A DNA stretch of 64,000 nt, taken from contig DASQZT010000234.1 of assembly GCA_035638575.1 (NCBI GenBank), forward strand, positions 6,197-70,196, given 5' to 3'. The translations under genes and the position numbers were made by a program. Shown here in pieces: positions 11,617-21,041 of the stretch; position 1 is the stretch's first letter; every line of letters starts with the position of its first letter. The stretch comes from DASQZT01 sp035638575 (GTDB lineage: Bacteria > Acidobacteriota > Terriglobia > Bryobacterales > Bryobacteraceae). The notes under the pieces were generated by a model that had not been told where the DNA came from, did no database searches, and was given only the letters and a program-made list of their open reading frames with translations.

Positions 11617-14271
11617 ATGAGTCCGCGCTCTTCGATTGCCCACTATCGCATCACCTCCAAGCTCGGCGAAGGCGGCATGGGCGAGGTCTGGCGCGCCACC
11701 GACACCAAGCTGGACCGCGACGTCGCCATCAAAGTTCTGCCCGAAGCCTTCGCCCAGGATGCCGACCGCATGGCGCGGTTCGAGCGCGAGGCGCAACTGC
11801 TGGCGCGGCTCAACCATCCCAACATCGCGGCGATCTACGGCGTCGAAGACCGGGCCCTGGTAATCGAGCTGGTCGAAGGCCCTACCCTGGCGGAAAGAAT
11901 CGCGCAGGGTGCCATGCCCCTGGAGGACGCGCTACCGATCGCCAGGCAGATCGCCGAAGCTCTCGAATACGCCCACGAACGCGGCGTCATTCATCGCGAT
12001 CTGAAACCGGCGAACATCAAGGTCACCCCGGAAGGACGCGTGAAGGTCCTGGATTTCGGGCTGGCGAAGGCCCTGGCGGGCGAAACGGCCGCGGCCGATC
12101 CGCGGCAGTCGCCCACCCTCACCATGCGCGCGACCGTTGCCGGCGTGATCATGGGAACCGCCGCCTACATGTCCCCGGAGCAGGCGCGCGGCCACGACGC
12201 CGACAAGCGCTCCGACATCTGGTCCTTCGGCGTGCTGTTGCACGAAATGCTTGCCGGGCGCACACTCTTCGCGGCGCCCACCATCTCCGATACCCTGGCG
12301 GCCGTGCTGCGCGCGGACCCCGATTGGTCGCTGATGCCCGCCGGCCTGCCCGGCAATATCCGCATCCTCCTCCAACGCTGCCTCGAGCGCGATCCCAAGC
12401 GCCGGCTGCGCGATATCGGCGACGCGCGGCTCGAACTGGAGCAGCCGGCCACGCAGCCGATTGCAGCCCCGGCGCCCCAGCCGGCGCCGCCATCCCGCGT
12501 GTGGCTGCCCTGGGTCGCCGCCGCCCTTCTGGCGAGTGCCGCGGCCACCATCGCCGCTATCCACTTCCGCGAATCTCCGCCGCCCGAACCGCTGGTTCGC
12601 TTCATTGTTCCCCCGCCCGATAAAGGAAGTTTCGGCGCCTGGCTCAGCCTTTCGCCCGATGGCCGCCACCTCGCTTTCACCGCCGTCGGGCCGGATGGCG
12701 CGGACCGCCTGTGGCTCCGCTCGCTCGACTCGCTGGAGGTTCGGCCGCTGGCCGGCGCCGAAGGGACCGTAACTTTCTTCTGGTCGCCCGACAGCCGCTT
12801 CCTCGTCTTCCAGTCCGCCGGCAAGCTGAAGAAGATCGATATTGCGGGCGGCCCGCCGCAAAGCCTGTGCGACGCAACCGCCGTGGTTTTAGGCGGATCC
12901 TGGAACCGGCATGGCGTTATCGTCTTTGGCAGCAACGGCGGTCCCATCATGCAGGTTTCCTCGGCTGGCGGCGAGGCCTTACCCGTCACCCGGATGGAGT
13001 CCTCGCGCCAGGAAGGCAACCACAGCGACCCGGTTTTCTTGCCGGATGGCGATCATTTTGTCTATGTGCGCCGTTCCGCCGTGCCGGGATACGGCGGAAT
13101 CTACGTGGGCTCGCTGGGAGTCAAGCCCGAGCAGCAAAGCTTGAAGCGGATTCAGGAGACTGATTTCAGCCCCGCATACACCCCGCCCGCGCACGGCGCT
13201 TCCATGGGTCATCTGCTGTTTCTGCGGGAGGGCTCCCTGATGGCGCAGCCTTTCGACGACCGCCGCCTGGAGACGGCCGGCGAGCCGGTTCCGGTTGCCG
13301 AGCAAGTGGGGACGTCCATCACGCGCGCGGTTTTCTCGGTCTCCGCCAACGGCGTGCTGGCGTATCGCACCGGCGGCAGCGGGGGTTGGCAGTTCAACTG
13401 GTACGATCGTCAAGGCCACGTGCTCGGGCGCGCCGGCGAGCCGGGCGACTATTCCGACGTGGCTCTCTCTCCCGACGCCAACCGTATCGCCTACAGCCGC
13501 CAGTCGCAGGGAGCCAACCGCGAGATTTGGTTGCTGGATATCGCGCGCGGCATCAACTCACGCATGACCTTTCAGCAGGAGGGCGCGCGAACGCCGGCGT
13601 GGTCTCCCGATGGGAGGTATGTCGCGTTCGCCGCGCTTCGCGGTCCTGGGCTGTCCGTAAAAGCCGCCAGTAACAGCGGCAGCGAACAGCCGCTGCTCCA
13701 GTCCGGTATGGTCAAGTACCTCGATGACTGGTCCCGCGACGGCCGTTTTCTGCTCTACATGGAGCCCTCTCCGAAGAACGGTATGGACCTCTGGGCGCTC
13801 CCCGATCCGTTGGGTGGCGGCGAGCGCAAACCGATTCCTTTTGCGAATACCCAGTTCAATGAGACGATGGGCCAGTTCTCGCCCGATTCCCGCTGGGTGG
13901 CCTATTGCTCGGATGAGTCCGGCAGATATGAGATCTATGTCCGTCCGTTTCCCCCCGGCGGCGAGCACAGCGGAAAATGGATGGTTTCGAGCGCCGGCGG
14001 TTTGCAGCCTCGGTGGCGCGGCGATGGCAAGGAACTGTTCTACCTCGCCCCGGACCGTAAGGTAATGGCCGTCGACGTCAAGACGGAGCCGGCATTCCAG
14101 GCATCCCCTCCACATCCGCTGTTTGACACGCCGTCCGTAGGTTCGAACACTTTGTATCGATACGACGTAGCGCGAGACGGCAAGCGATTCCTGCTGACGG
14201 TGCCGGCGTCGGGAGTAGCGTCGGATCCTGCTACCGTGGTGCTGAATTGGGAAGCAGGCCTGAAGAGATAG
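11617..14271 (+). CDS. Membrane Ser/Thr kinase with TolB-like beta-propeller
   Basis: 884 residues. The kinase domain is at about 9-270 (GEGGMGEVWRATD, VAIKVL, HRDLKPANIKV, DFGLAKAL, GTAAYMSPEQARG). One membrane segment lies near 289-311 (WVAAALLASAAATIAAI). A C-terminal PD40/TolB-type propeller has recurring SPD motifs (LSPDGRHLAF, WSPDSRFLVF, LSPDANRIAY, WSPDGRYVAF, FSPDSRWVAY). This puts the kinase in the cytoplasm and the propeller in the periplasm. It is a very common acidobacterial architecture; the signal and substrates are unknown. It is transcribed away from the hybrid histidine kinase across a gap of about 150 bases. Confidence 0.92.
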   Translation: MSPRSSIAHYRITSKLGEGGMGEVWRATDTKLDRDVAIKVLPEAFAQDADRMARFEREAQLLARLNHPNIAAIYGVEDRALVIELVEGPTLAERIAQGAMPLEDALPIARQIAEALEYAHERGVIHRDLKPANIKVTPEGRVKVLDFGLAKALAGETAAADPRQSPTLTMRATVAGVIMGTAAYMSPEQARGHDADKRSDIWSFGVLLHEMLAGRTLFAAPTISDTLAAVLRADPDWSLMPAGLPGNIRILLQRCLERDPKRRLRDIGDARLELEQPATQPIAAPAPQPAPPSRVWLPWVAAALLASAAATIAAIHFRESPPPEPLVRFIVPPPDKGSFGAWLSLSPDGRHLAFTAVGPDGADRLWLRSLDSLEVRPLAGAEGTVTFFWSPDSRFLVFQSAGKLKKIDIAGGPPQSLCDATAVVLGGSWNRHGVIVFGSNGGPIMQVSSAGGEALPVTRMESSRQEGNHSDPVFLPDGDHFVYVRRSAVPGYGGIYVGSLGVKPEQQSLKRIQETDFSPAYTPPAHGASMGHLLFLREGSLMAQPFDDRRLETAGEPVPVAEQVGTSITRAVFSVSANGVLAYRTGGSGGWQFNWYDRQGHVLGRAGEPGDYSDVALSPDANRIAYSRQSQGANREIWLLDIARGINSRMTFQQEGARTPAWSPDGRYVAFAALRGPGLSVKAASNSGSEQPLLQSGMVKYLDDWSRDGRFLLYMEPSPKNGMDLWALPDPLGGGERKPIPFANTQFNETMGQFSPDSRWVAYCSDESGRYEIYVRPFPPGGEHSGKWMVSSAGGLQPRWRGDGKELFYLAPDRKVMAVDVKTEPAFQASPPHPLFDTPSVGSNTLYRYDVARDGKRFLLTVPASGVASDPATVVLNWEAGLKR

Positions 14272-14290
14272 GTCCGCGCCCATCGAGCGC

Positions 14291-14686
14291 TCAGTGATTG
14301 GGAAGGGTCTTCAGCCAGGAGCAGGCCAGCAGTTGGGAGTCGGTGGTCACCAGCGTAAGGTCGAAGACCAGGGCGGTGGCGGCCAGAAAGATGTCCCCGA
14401 GATCGGATTGGGGAAGCTCGATTCTCGAAGCGTCCGCGGCCACGGCAAAAGTGAATGGCGCCTCCCGGAGTGGAACCCGGGCCATCACGTCATCGAGCCA
14501 TTGCGCAAAGCCCTGCCGTACGCGAAGTCGTTTCCTCTGCACCAGGTGGTGAGCTTCCCAAATCGACACCGGCGATAGATACAGTTCGTTACTGGCTCGT
14601 TGCAGCTCGCGCCGAACTCTCCGCCCCAGTTTCTCAGGGCTATGGAGGGCCCAAATCCAGATGTGCGTGTCGAGGAGTAACTTCAT
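14291..14686 (-). CDS. PIN-domain toxin of a type II toxin-antitoxin pair (VapC-like)
   Basis: 131 residues, starting MKLLLDTHIWIWAL. PIN-domain acidic residues are visible: Asp in LLDTH, Glu in SPVSIWEAHHL, Asp in QSDLGDIFLAATA and Asp in LVTTDSQL. It is probably a Mg-dependent RNase blocked by its antitoxin. The ATG overlaps the antitoxin TGA (ATGA at 14683-14686), the usual coupled layout. An upstream start at 14701 exists but would add DRPE-type residues inside the antitoxin gene and is less likely. Confidence 0.88.
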   Translation of the reverse strand: MKLLLDTHIWIWALHSPEKLGRRVRRELQRASNELYLSPVSIWEAHHLVQRKRLRVRQGFAQWLDDVMARVPLREAPFTFAVAADASRIELPQSDLGDIFLAATALVFDLTLVTTDSQLLACSWLKTLPNH

Positions 14687-14919
14687 TTCCGGCCTGTCCA
14701 ACGGCTAAATGCTCCGACAGGTTCGGTGATGTCACCGGAGATCTCGACCGAGTGCTTGGCACACCCTAGCCAGGAGGACGCCGTTTCCGCTCTGGCCGGC
14801 ACCACTTCGGCTACCGGACGCCCGAATCTTGTGACCCGTACGGGCGCGCCGGTCCGCCGCACGTCCTCCAGGACGGCCAAACACGTTGCCTTGAACTTGG
14901 AAATCGCGATCTCCCGCAT
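14683..14919 (-). CDS. Phd/YefM-type antitoxin
   Basis: 78 residues starting MREIAISKFKATCLAVLEDV, the typical Phd/YefM start. A V..TRFGRPVAEVVP strand pattern follows and the C-terminal tail should bind the toxin. It lies directly upstream of the PIN-domain gene with a 4-base overlap. The upstream region 14925-14950 contains the direct repeat taccat...taccat and the palindrome accatggt, which could be operator half-sites for autorepression; that is inference. Confidence 0.85.
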   Translation of the reverse strand: MREIAISKFKATCLAVLEDVRRTGAPVRVTRFGRPVAEVVPARAETASSWLGCAKHSVEISGDITEPVGAFSRWTGRK

Positions 14920-15003
14920 ATTCGATTTGTACCATAGTTCAATACCATGGTCCGAATCCCACGGACCGCGAAGTCGCCGCTGGCCGCTACCCATCCTGGC
15001 CGC

Positions 15004-15489
15004 TCATCCTTTCACATAAGCCAGCTTGGCGGCCACTTTCCCGTTGCGAATGGTGAACACGTCCACCCCGCGGAGGTGCCACGGCTGCCCGTTGCGCATC
15101 TTGTGATACACCCACCGCACCACGGCCCGATCGCCGCTCACGATCGTTTCCTCGGCCTCGAACCGCGCATCGGGATTGCGTGCGAACCACTCCCGCCAGA
15201 ACGCCACCACCGTGGTCTTCCCCTCTATCCGCCGCCCATCCGGCGCGGGAGATGTATCCTCGAATACGGTGTCGTCGGTCATGAGCGGCGCCAGGGCGTC
15301 GGCGTCGTGCCGGTTAAATGCCTCGTTGAACCGGTCGACGGCCGCGCGGGTCGTAACTTCGCCGGTTTGCGGAGTCTCTTCGAAAGTCATAGTTGTTCCG
15401 TGTGCCCTTCGCGGCGCCGATGAAGAGAGGAATAAGACCGCGGCACACGTGGCGGCCAGGGTGGGGTTCTTGGACAACGTCGGGAGCAC
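15004..15489 (-). CDS. Secreted NTF2/SnoaL-like protein
   Basis: 161 residues. The GTG at 15489 is chosen because GGAGG lies 5 bases before it (15495-15499), and the resulting N-terminus looks like a signal peptide (LAATCAAVLFLSSSA). A later ATG at 15390 has no ribosome-binding site. The mature part has the cone-shaped NTF2-like pattern: AAVDRFNEAFNRHDADAL, DTVFEDTSP, FWREWFARNPDA, RGVDVFTIRNGKV. These proteins are small-molecule isomerases, cyclases or binding proteins; no specific activity can be assigned. Confidence 0.72.
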   Translation of the reverse strand: MLPTLSKNPTLAATCAAVLFLSSSAPRRAHGTTMTFEETPQTGEVTTRAAVDRFNEAFNRHDADALAPLMTDDTVFEDTSPAPDGRRIEGKTTVVAFWREWFARNPDARFEAEETIVSGDRAVVRWVYHKMRNGQPWHLRGVDVFTIRNGKVAAKLAYVKG

Positions 15490-15552
15490 TCGATCCTCCA
15501 GGAATCCTCAGATTCTATCGCAGCTTACGGCCGCAATGTGCGGCGCCGCCCG

Positions 15553-18500
15553 TCAAAATGAGAGTCCGCAGCCAAACTGCAGGCTCCGCGCCATCTGAAT
15601 GGTATTCACCGATTGTCCGAAACCGGGAGCTTCGAGGTATCGCACCGGCAGCCCGAAATCCGCTCGGTTAAAGGCATTGAATAACTCGGTCCGCAGTTCC
15701 AGCCGCGCGGCTTCTCCAAAACGGAAAGCCTTGATGAGCGCCAGGTCCAGGTTTGTCAGGCCGATGCCATTGAAGGTGTTGCGCCCCACCGCGCCGCTCC
15801 GGTACGTGGCTGGGTCCTGTCCCGGGAAATGGGGGGCCAAAAGGTCCATTGGATTCGTGCCCGGAGCCAGAGACAGGCGCACGCGCGGGTCCCCTCCGGC
15901 AGGTGTTTGGATCAATCCCACCGTGTTGTCGAGGCGATCCGTCAGATTGCCGTCGGCGTTCCAGTCGTAAGTGGTATTGACCGTGTATGGCTGTCCGCTC
16001 TGCGCCATATAGATGCCGCTGACAAACCACCCGCCCAGCCAGCGCGAATTGGAACCGCGCGAAAGGTCCCAGGCGGCGTGTGCCACGGCCCGCAAGCGGA
16101 CATCGAAGCTGGAAGAGGCCCTCTCGGAGCGGTGAAAACTGTCCTGCGGCAAAGCGGGCGTTCCCGCCGTATCGAAGAAGTCCGAGGCGTCGTCGATGCT
16201 GTGAGCGTAGGTGAAAGCAACGTTGAATTGAAGTCCGCGAGGTACACCGCCGCGCAACACGGCCTGGAGTGAGTGGTAACTGGAATTGGAAGTGCTCGCG
16301 AAGAACTCCGGGTTGATGGTAGCGCTCTCGAGAGCGACAGGTATTCCCCGCGTCGATGGAACTGCCTTGATAACCGGGAAGACCGCGGACGTCAACAGCG
16401 GCGGCGTGATGGAACTGACCGCGGGGCCTCCGAAAGGAGTCTCTACGCGAAGCAGTCTCCGTCCGAAAGTCCCCACGTAGGAAATGCTGGCGGCCAGATA
16501 GTCGCGCCGGAGCGTGCGGTCTAGTGAAAACGCGGCGTGATAAGCCAGCGGGTTCTTGATCCCCTCGGCTGGTTGAATGATGCTGATCGAGGCTGGTTCC
16601 AGAAGTGATAGAAACACATCGGCTATGAAAGTCCCCGCGGTCGCGGCCTCCGTCGAAGCGTGCGGAAAGGTGCCGAATGTTCCCGGCTGGGCATTGAGTA
16701 AGGCTAGTGAGTATATCGGCTCGAACGGAACATAATTCGCCTGATTGACGGTCAGGAAGCTCGGAAATGAACTCCGCGATTCGTTCATCACAATTGCCGG
16801 GAACTGGCCGGTATAAACGCCGAATCCGCCGCGGACCGTTGTCTGCCCGGTCTGGAACGGGTCCCACGCAAACCCGATTCGCGGGTTCACCGACAAACGA
16901 TCGCCGCCGAACGTTTTCCCGAAGTCCTTGGTCAGCGTGGTAATCAGGCCCTGTACGATCGGCCTGCAAACTCCGTTGGTGCTGTTGTCGCATACCTGGA
17001 ATCCCGCATTGATGGCCGCCGTGATGAACGCCGCGTCGAAGGACTGCGAGATCTTCTGATCGAGATCCGTTGGCAGCCCGTTGCCCTCGAGACGCAGTCC
17101 TGCCATAAGCCGGAAATTCCGGGCCAATCGGATGTTGTCCTGTACAAACCCGTCCGCCTGTAGTTTTCTCAACCGAAGAGAGTAATCATTGGTCGTGCCC
17201 ACCGTCTGCAGGAACGACGCCGGGACGCCCAGGGCCGCCAGATCCAGGGCCGTAAAGCCGGACTGGCAACCCGCCCCAACGCCGCAGTCCGCGGGGAGAG
17301 ACACAGGCAAACCATTGAAGGTGAGTTGCGGTCTCGTGTTCTTCTCGATCCAATTGTCGAAATCCGATCGACGGAGGTCGGCGCCCGCATACAAAAGATG
17401 ACGCCCCTTCGCGAAGGTGAGCGTGTCCGCCCACTGGAACGTATCCTGACTCCGCCGCTGCGGGAAATGCGATGGATCCACGCCCACCGGACTGAACCCG
17501 GCGATCTCCACCTGCCCGAGCGGCCCCGTCACATCCTCGGTAGTCCAATAAGGCGTAGTCGGATAAGGCCCTGAGCTGGATAGCAACGGTTCCGCGGTGT
17601 AGGTCGCGGGCATACCTTCCCGCGTGAAATTGAAAAGTAGTGGTGCGTTCAACAGCATCGGCGTCTGCGGAAGGTGGCTTGGAATCAAAGCCGAACTCCT
17701 CACCTCGTCAAAGTGTGCGCCCGTGCGGCCGTAGGCGAATCGGAAATTGTTCGCCAGGTTCGCAGTGAGGCCGGTGGACACGATCAGAACTCCGTTGTAG
17801 GTCCGCCAGTAGGCTCGCAGCGAGGAGAAGATGGCGCCTTCCACTGCCGGCAGAATGCTGTTCTCGTCGGTCCGGTTGAAACGCGCGGTGATGAGGTGCC
17901 GGAATCCGAACAGCGGCTGCTGCCGGTCGATTCTCGCGAAGGCCACGTTTCCGTCACCGCCGGACGCCAGCCTTTCCGTATAGGTGTTCACGCCGTACGG
18001 CCCGAGCGGATCGTTGGGGAACGGAAACAGGCTGAATACGGCTGTTCCCTGAATGTTGGCCGGAACGGTAGGTACTGGTGCGCCGGCCGCAGCCGTTCCA
18101 TTGGGAGCCGAAATCACCTCTGGCAGCATCAACCCGCGATCGCCAGACTCGAACAGGCCGCGCTCGCGGACCGTGGGGACCGCAAAATGGGTTTCCCGCG
18201 TGGATCGAAGCCCGATGCCCTCCACCCCGATATACAAGAACGTATTGTCGCGAGTCACTGGGCCGCCCAACACAGTGCCGTATTGCGTATGCGTGTAAGT
18301 GTCCGGTGCGGCCGGATTGCTCTGGTATCCCACACCGTCCCGGATCTGAAACGGCAGCCCGATGCTGGCCGGGTCCAGTGTAAAGGGTGGGTTGACACTG
18401 GCAAACTGGACGCGTGGGCCGTTGAAGGTTCCGTCCGTGGTGATCGGGATCTGGGAACGCGCCGCGGATGGGTATTGGCTCCCCACCAGATCGAAGAAAT

Positions 18501-19830
18501 CGCGCGCGTTCCAGCGGGCATCGCTCAGAAATCCGTATACCTTCCCGTGGAACCGATTGCCGCTCGACTGCGATACGGCATTCACTTGCCCGCCAATCGT
18601 TCGTCCGAAGCGTGCGTCCGGCAAAGCGGTGATCACCTGGAATTCCGCCAGGCTGTCCAACGATTGTGGAAAAAGAGCGATGAAACCCTGGCGGCGCACA
18701 CCGACGTCCTCGTCGTTGTTATCGGAGCCGTCCATGGTGAAATTGTTCTCCCGGCTGCGAATGCCGTTCACCGAGAACTGGCCCGCCGTGCCGACTCCCG
18801 GGGCAATACCCGGACCCGATTCAGCCCAGGTCTCGGGCGGCGGCGAAACACCCGGCAGCAGCAAAGCAAGTTGATCCGCGCTCCGCACGCGCAGAGGCAG
18901 CAACTCGATTCCCGCGTTGTCGAACCGGAAACGCATCATCGCCTCCGCGGTGGCGATCCCGCCCTCACCGCGAAAATCGTTCAGCGCCGGCGACAACGGA
19001 GCCAGCTCGATCTTCGTCACATCGTGCCAGTCTTCGCCCTCCCGGCGCATCCTCACGCCGCCTTGGCCGCCGTACAGGAAAAAATTGGCGGGACCAAAAC
19101 CCTCGGCCAAAATGGTGACGGCGTAGGTGGCTCCGCTCTGGATTTGTTTTGTGTAGAGGCCGTGTGCGTCACTTCTGCGGACATAGGTGACTCCGCGGGA
19201 CTCCAGATCGATCAGAATGACCGTGGCGCGATCGATGGCGCTGCCGGAGCCGCTCGTGGCGATGCTGAGCGCCAGGTCGACGCTGTCGGGGACTGGGACC
19301 TCCGCCGGTTCACATTCGCCTTCCGCGCAAGGCCCGCCCGGGCCTGCGCCGCCCACCGCGGCCAGGTTGAATTCCACCAACTGGCCGCCGCCGCCGGATG
19401 TCGGTTGATCGCTCCGGGTCATGTGGGCCGGGATGGGACTGGCGTTTTCGTCTTTGTTTTCGTGCGCCGTGGCGTCGGCGAACCCGCAATACCGCGTTCT
19501 GGCACCCCCGCTGGCTACCATTCCGCACGCCATGAGAACCAGCGGTTTGCTGACGGGCAGCTCCAGGATCTGGAACTCGCCTCTGCCGTTGCTCCTGCCG
19601 CCGGGTTGTGGGACTCCCGTATCGCGGCGCGTGACCGTGATGTCGGGCAGCAGGGCCGGGGGAACCGGCTCGCCGGGCACCGCCAATTCTTCCGGCGTGG
19701 CGCATTTTCCGCCCGGCATCTGATAACAGACCACGCCGCGAACGCTCCCGCGCGTCGGAGTCTGGGCGATCGATCTTGACGCTGGACCAAGCCACAAAGC
19801 CAGTATGAGCAGGGCCGCGTACCGGGTCAT
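15553..19830 (-). CDS. Oar-like TonB-dependent-receptor-type outer membrane protein, extended N-terminus
   Basis: 1425 residues with signal peptide MTRYAALLILALWLGPASRS. The N-terminal about 330 residues are unusual. Two carboxypeptidase-regulatory-like stretches (RGSVRGVVCYQ...; DLALSIATSGSG...GLYTKQI) are separated by a Gly/Pro/Glu-rich region. The plug follows (FSVNGIRSRENNFTMDGSDN, FQVITALPDARFGRTIGGQV) and then a large beta-barrel ending LQFGCGLSF, the C-terminal aromatic expected for BAM-dependent insertion. The ATG at 19830 lies 7 bases after the TIR gene's stop. It is the last gene of a four-gene minus-strand unit. Substrate unknown. Confidence 0.88.
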   Translation of the reverse strand: MTRYAALLILALWLGPASRSIAQTPTRGSVRGVVCYQMPGGKCATPEELAVPGEPVPPALLPDITVTRRDTGVPQPGGRSNGRGEFQILELPVSKPLVLMACGMVASGGARTRYCGFADATAHENKDENASPIPAHMTRSDQPTSGGGGQLVEFNLAAVGGAGPGGPCAEGECEPAEVPVPDSVDLALSIATSGSGSAIDRATVILIDLESRGVTYVRRSDAHGLYTKQIQSGATYAVTILAEGFGPANFFLYGGQGGVRMRREGEDWHDVTKIELAPLSPALNDFRGEGGIATAEAMMRFRFDNAGIELLPLRVRSADQLALLLPGVSPPPETWAESGPGIAPGVGTAGQFSVNGIRSRENNFTMDGSDNNDEDVGVRRQGFIALFPQSLDSLAEFQVITALPDARFGRTIGGQVNAVSQSSGNRFHGKVYGFLSDARWNARDFFDLVGSQYPSAARSQIPITTDGTFNGPRVQFASVNPPFTLDPASIGLPFQIRDGVGYQSNPAAPDTYTHTQYGTVLGGPVTRDNTFLYIGVEGIGLRSTRETHFAVPTVRERGLFESGDRGLMLPEVISAPNGTAAAGAPVPTVPANIQGTAVFSLFPFPNDPLGPYGVNTYTERLASGGDGNVAFARIDRQQPLFGFRHLITARFNRTDENSILPAVEGAIFSSLRAYWRTYNGVLIVSTGLTANLANNFRFAYGRTGAHFDEVRSSALIPSHLPQTPMLLNAPLLFNFTREGMPATYTAEPLLSSSGPYPTTPYWTTEDVTGPLGQVEIAGFSPVGVDPSHFPQRRSQDTFQWADTLTFAKGRHLLYAGADLRRSDFDNWIEKNTRPQLTFNGLPVSLPADCGVGAGCQSGFTALDLAALGVPASFLQTVGTTNDYSLRLRKLQADGFVQDNIRLARNFRLMAGLRLEGNGLPTDLDQKISQSFDAAFITAAINAGFQVCDNSTNGVCRPIVQGLITTLTKDFGKTFGGDRLSVNPRIGFAWDPFQTGQTTVRGGFGVYTGQFPAIVMNESRSSFPSFLTVNQANYVPFEPIYSLALLNAQPGTFGTFPHASTEAATAGTFIADVFLSLLEPASISIIQPAEGIKNPLAYHAAFSLDRTLRRDYLAASISYVGTFGRRLLRVETPFGGPAVSSITPPLLTSAVFPVIKAVPSTRGIPVALESATINPEFFASTSNSSYHSLQAVLRGGVPRGLQFNVAFTYAHSIDDASDFFDTAGTPALPQDSFHRSERASSSFDVRLRAVAHAAWDLSRGSNSRWLGGWFVSGIYMAQSGQPYTVNTTYDWNADGNLTDRLDNTVGLIQTPAGGDPRVRLSLAPGTNPMDLLAPHFPGQDPATYRSGAVGRNTFNGIGLTNLDLALIKAFRFGEAARLELRTELFNAFNRADFGLPVRYLEAPGFGQSVNTIQMARSLQFGCGLSF

Positions 19831-19837
19831 CGCTCCA

Positions 19838-21013
19838 TCACTTGGGCAGGCCGGCCAGTTCAAATTCCTGCACCTCCATTTCGCCCGTGCTGTCTCCCGC
19901 CACAAATCCGAAGCCGCCGGCCGCCGGACCATTGGCAGGCAGCACGCACGGAACCGCTTGCGGCTCGTTCTCCAGCGGATCGTGCTCCCCCTGGCACCGC
20001 GGGTCGCTCAGAGGACATGTGAGGTTGAACTTATGCTCCACCGATTGCCCGGCGATTTGCGCCACCACGATCAGCGCGTGCCCCTCCGGGAATGGCTCCG
20101 TGTACAACGATTGACGGCAAAACTCCGCCGGTTGTTTGCCCCGGAGTTGCAGCAGGCCGCGCAGTTCTCCCGGCTTCCCGTCGCGCGGGAACGAGTAACG
20201 AAACAGATAATATTCGTTTCGGTCCGCACGCACCAGCCAGGCCGCCGAGCGCTCGCCGGCTCTCACCGCCAGGTTGAAGATGACCTTGAAATCGCGGAGC
20301 ACCACCCCGTATGGCGTCTTGATCAAGCCGGGATTGGGACCGCTGATCAATAACGTTGGCCAGGCCTTCCCGCTGTTCCGCCAATCCGCATTGCTCCAGG
20401 AAGCAGGCTCGGTCCAGGCGATCGAGATAGGACCGGCGAGTGGGTGCCGATCCCCTCTCCGGAGCGCCGCGATCCTGTTTGCAGCAGCCCAAACCAATAC
20501 CGCGGCGACCACTATCGTCACCGCGCCCCATCGGACGAGAGAGGAGCGTAGGCGCCTGCGGGAGCGTTGACGAGCCGGCGGGGTCTCGGCCTTGGCGCCA
20601 GGTATGGCCGCGATCAGTTCAGCCAGTTTCTCGGGATCCTCGATATCCGCCGTCAAGTCGACCCACGTGTTCAAACGTAACCAGACTGGGATATCGGCGC
20701 GTCTGGCGCCGGGGAGGAGCACGGCGAATACCGGATAACTCCGCCCTCGGCCCTTCATCTCGGCTTGCAGAGTCAGCGCGAGTTGCACTTCGCTCTCTTG
20801 CGTCTCGCCGGGACCCTCTTCCCCCAGGAACACCGCAACGGCACGAGTACTGTCCAGTGCTTTGGCGAGTTCCGTCATCCACGGCAGTCCTTTCGGCAAG
20901 CTGTCGATATCCAGAAACGCATGGATGCCGCAGGACCTCAACCCGGAGCAAATGCTCTCCACGGCTGCCGCGCTCTTACGGTTATAGCTCAGGAAGAGAT
21001 CATATTCCGCCAT
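19838..21013 (-). CDS. TIR-domain protein with membrane segment and periplasmic beta-sandwich
   Basis: 391 residues. The TIR domain is at about 1-135: YDLFLSYNRKSAAAVE (box 1), GIHAFLDIDSLPKG, AVAVFLGEEGPGETQESEVQLAL and WVDLTAD. The Glu in SEVQLAL is at the position of the NADase catalytic Glu of active TIR domains. A basic stretch (RQRSRRRLRSS) precedes one membrane helix (VTIVVAAVLVWAAA, about 163-178), so the TIR domain is cytoplasmic. The remaining about 200 residues look like a concanavalin-type beta-sandwich (VLRDFKVIFNLAV, YYLFRYSFPR, GGFGFVAGDSTGEMEVQEFEL) with three Cys pairs possible. It sits between an FAD oxidoreductase and an Oar-like receptor (28- and 7-base gaps). Whether it signals, cleaves NAD or scaffolds is unknown. 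Confidence 0.8.
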   Translation of the reverse strand: MAEYDLFLSYNRKSAAAVESICSGLRSCGIHAFLDIDSLPKGLPWMTELAKALDSTRAVAVFLGEEGPGETQESEVQLALTLQAEMKGRGRSYPVFAVLLPGARRADIPVWLRLNTWVDLTADIEDPEKLAELIAAIPGAKAETPPARQRSRRRLRSSLVRWGAVTIVVAAVLVWAAANRIAALRRGDRHPLAGPISIAWTEPASWSNADWRNSGKAWPTLLISGPNPGLIKTPYGVVLRDFKVIFNLAVRAGERSAAWLVRADRNEYYLFRYSFPRDGKPGELRGLLQLRGKQPAEFCRQSLYTEPFPEGHALIVVAQIAGQSVEHKFNLTCPLSDPRCQGEHDPLENEPQAVPCVLPANGPAAGGFGFVAGDSTGEMEVQEFELAGLPK

Positions 21014-21041
21014 TGGGCGAACATTCTCGAGTGAATCGCGC

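Noticed and set aside
14920..14960. Firm operator/promoter call before the Phd/VapC-like pair
   Set aside because: A direct repeat and a palindrome are present, but no convincing -35/-10 pair was found, so it is only mentioned with the antitoxin.
17674..19779. Open frame of about 700 codons antisense to the TIR-linked Oar-like gene
   Set aside because: Shadow frame; the minus strand has plug and barrel motifs throughout.
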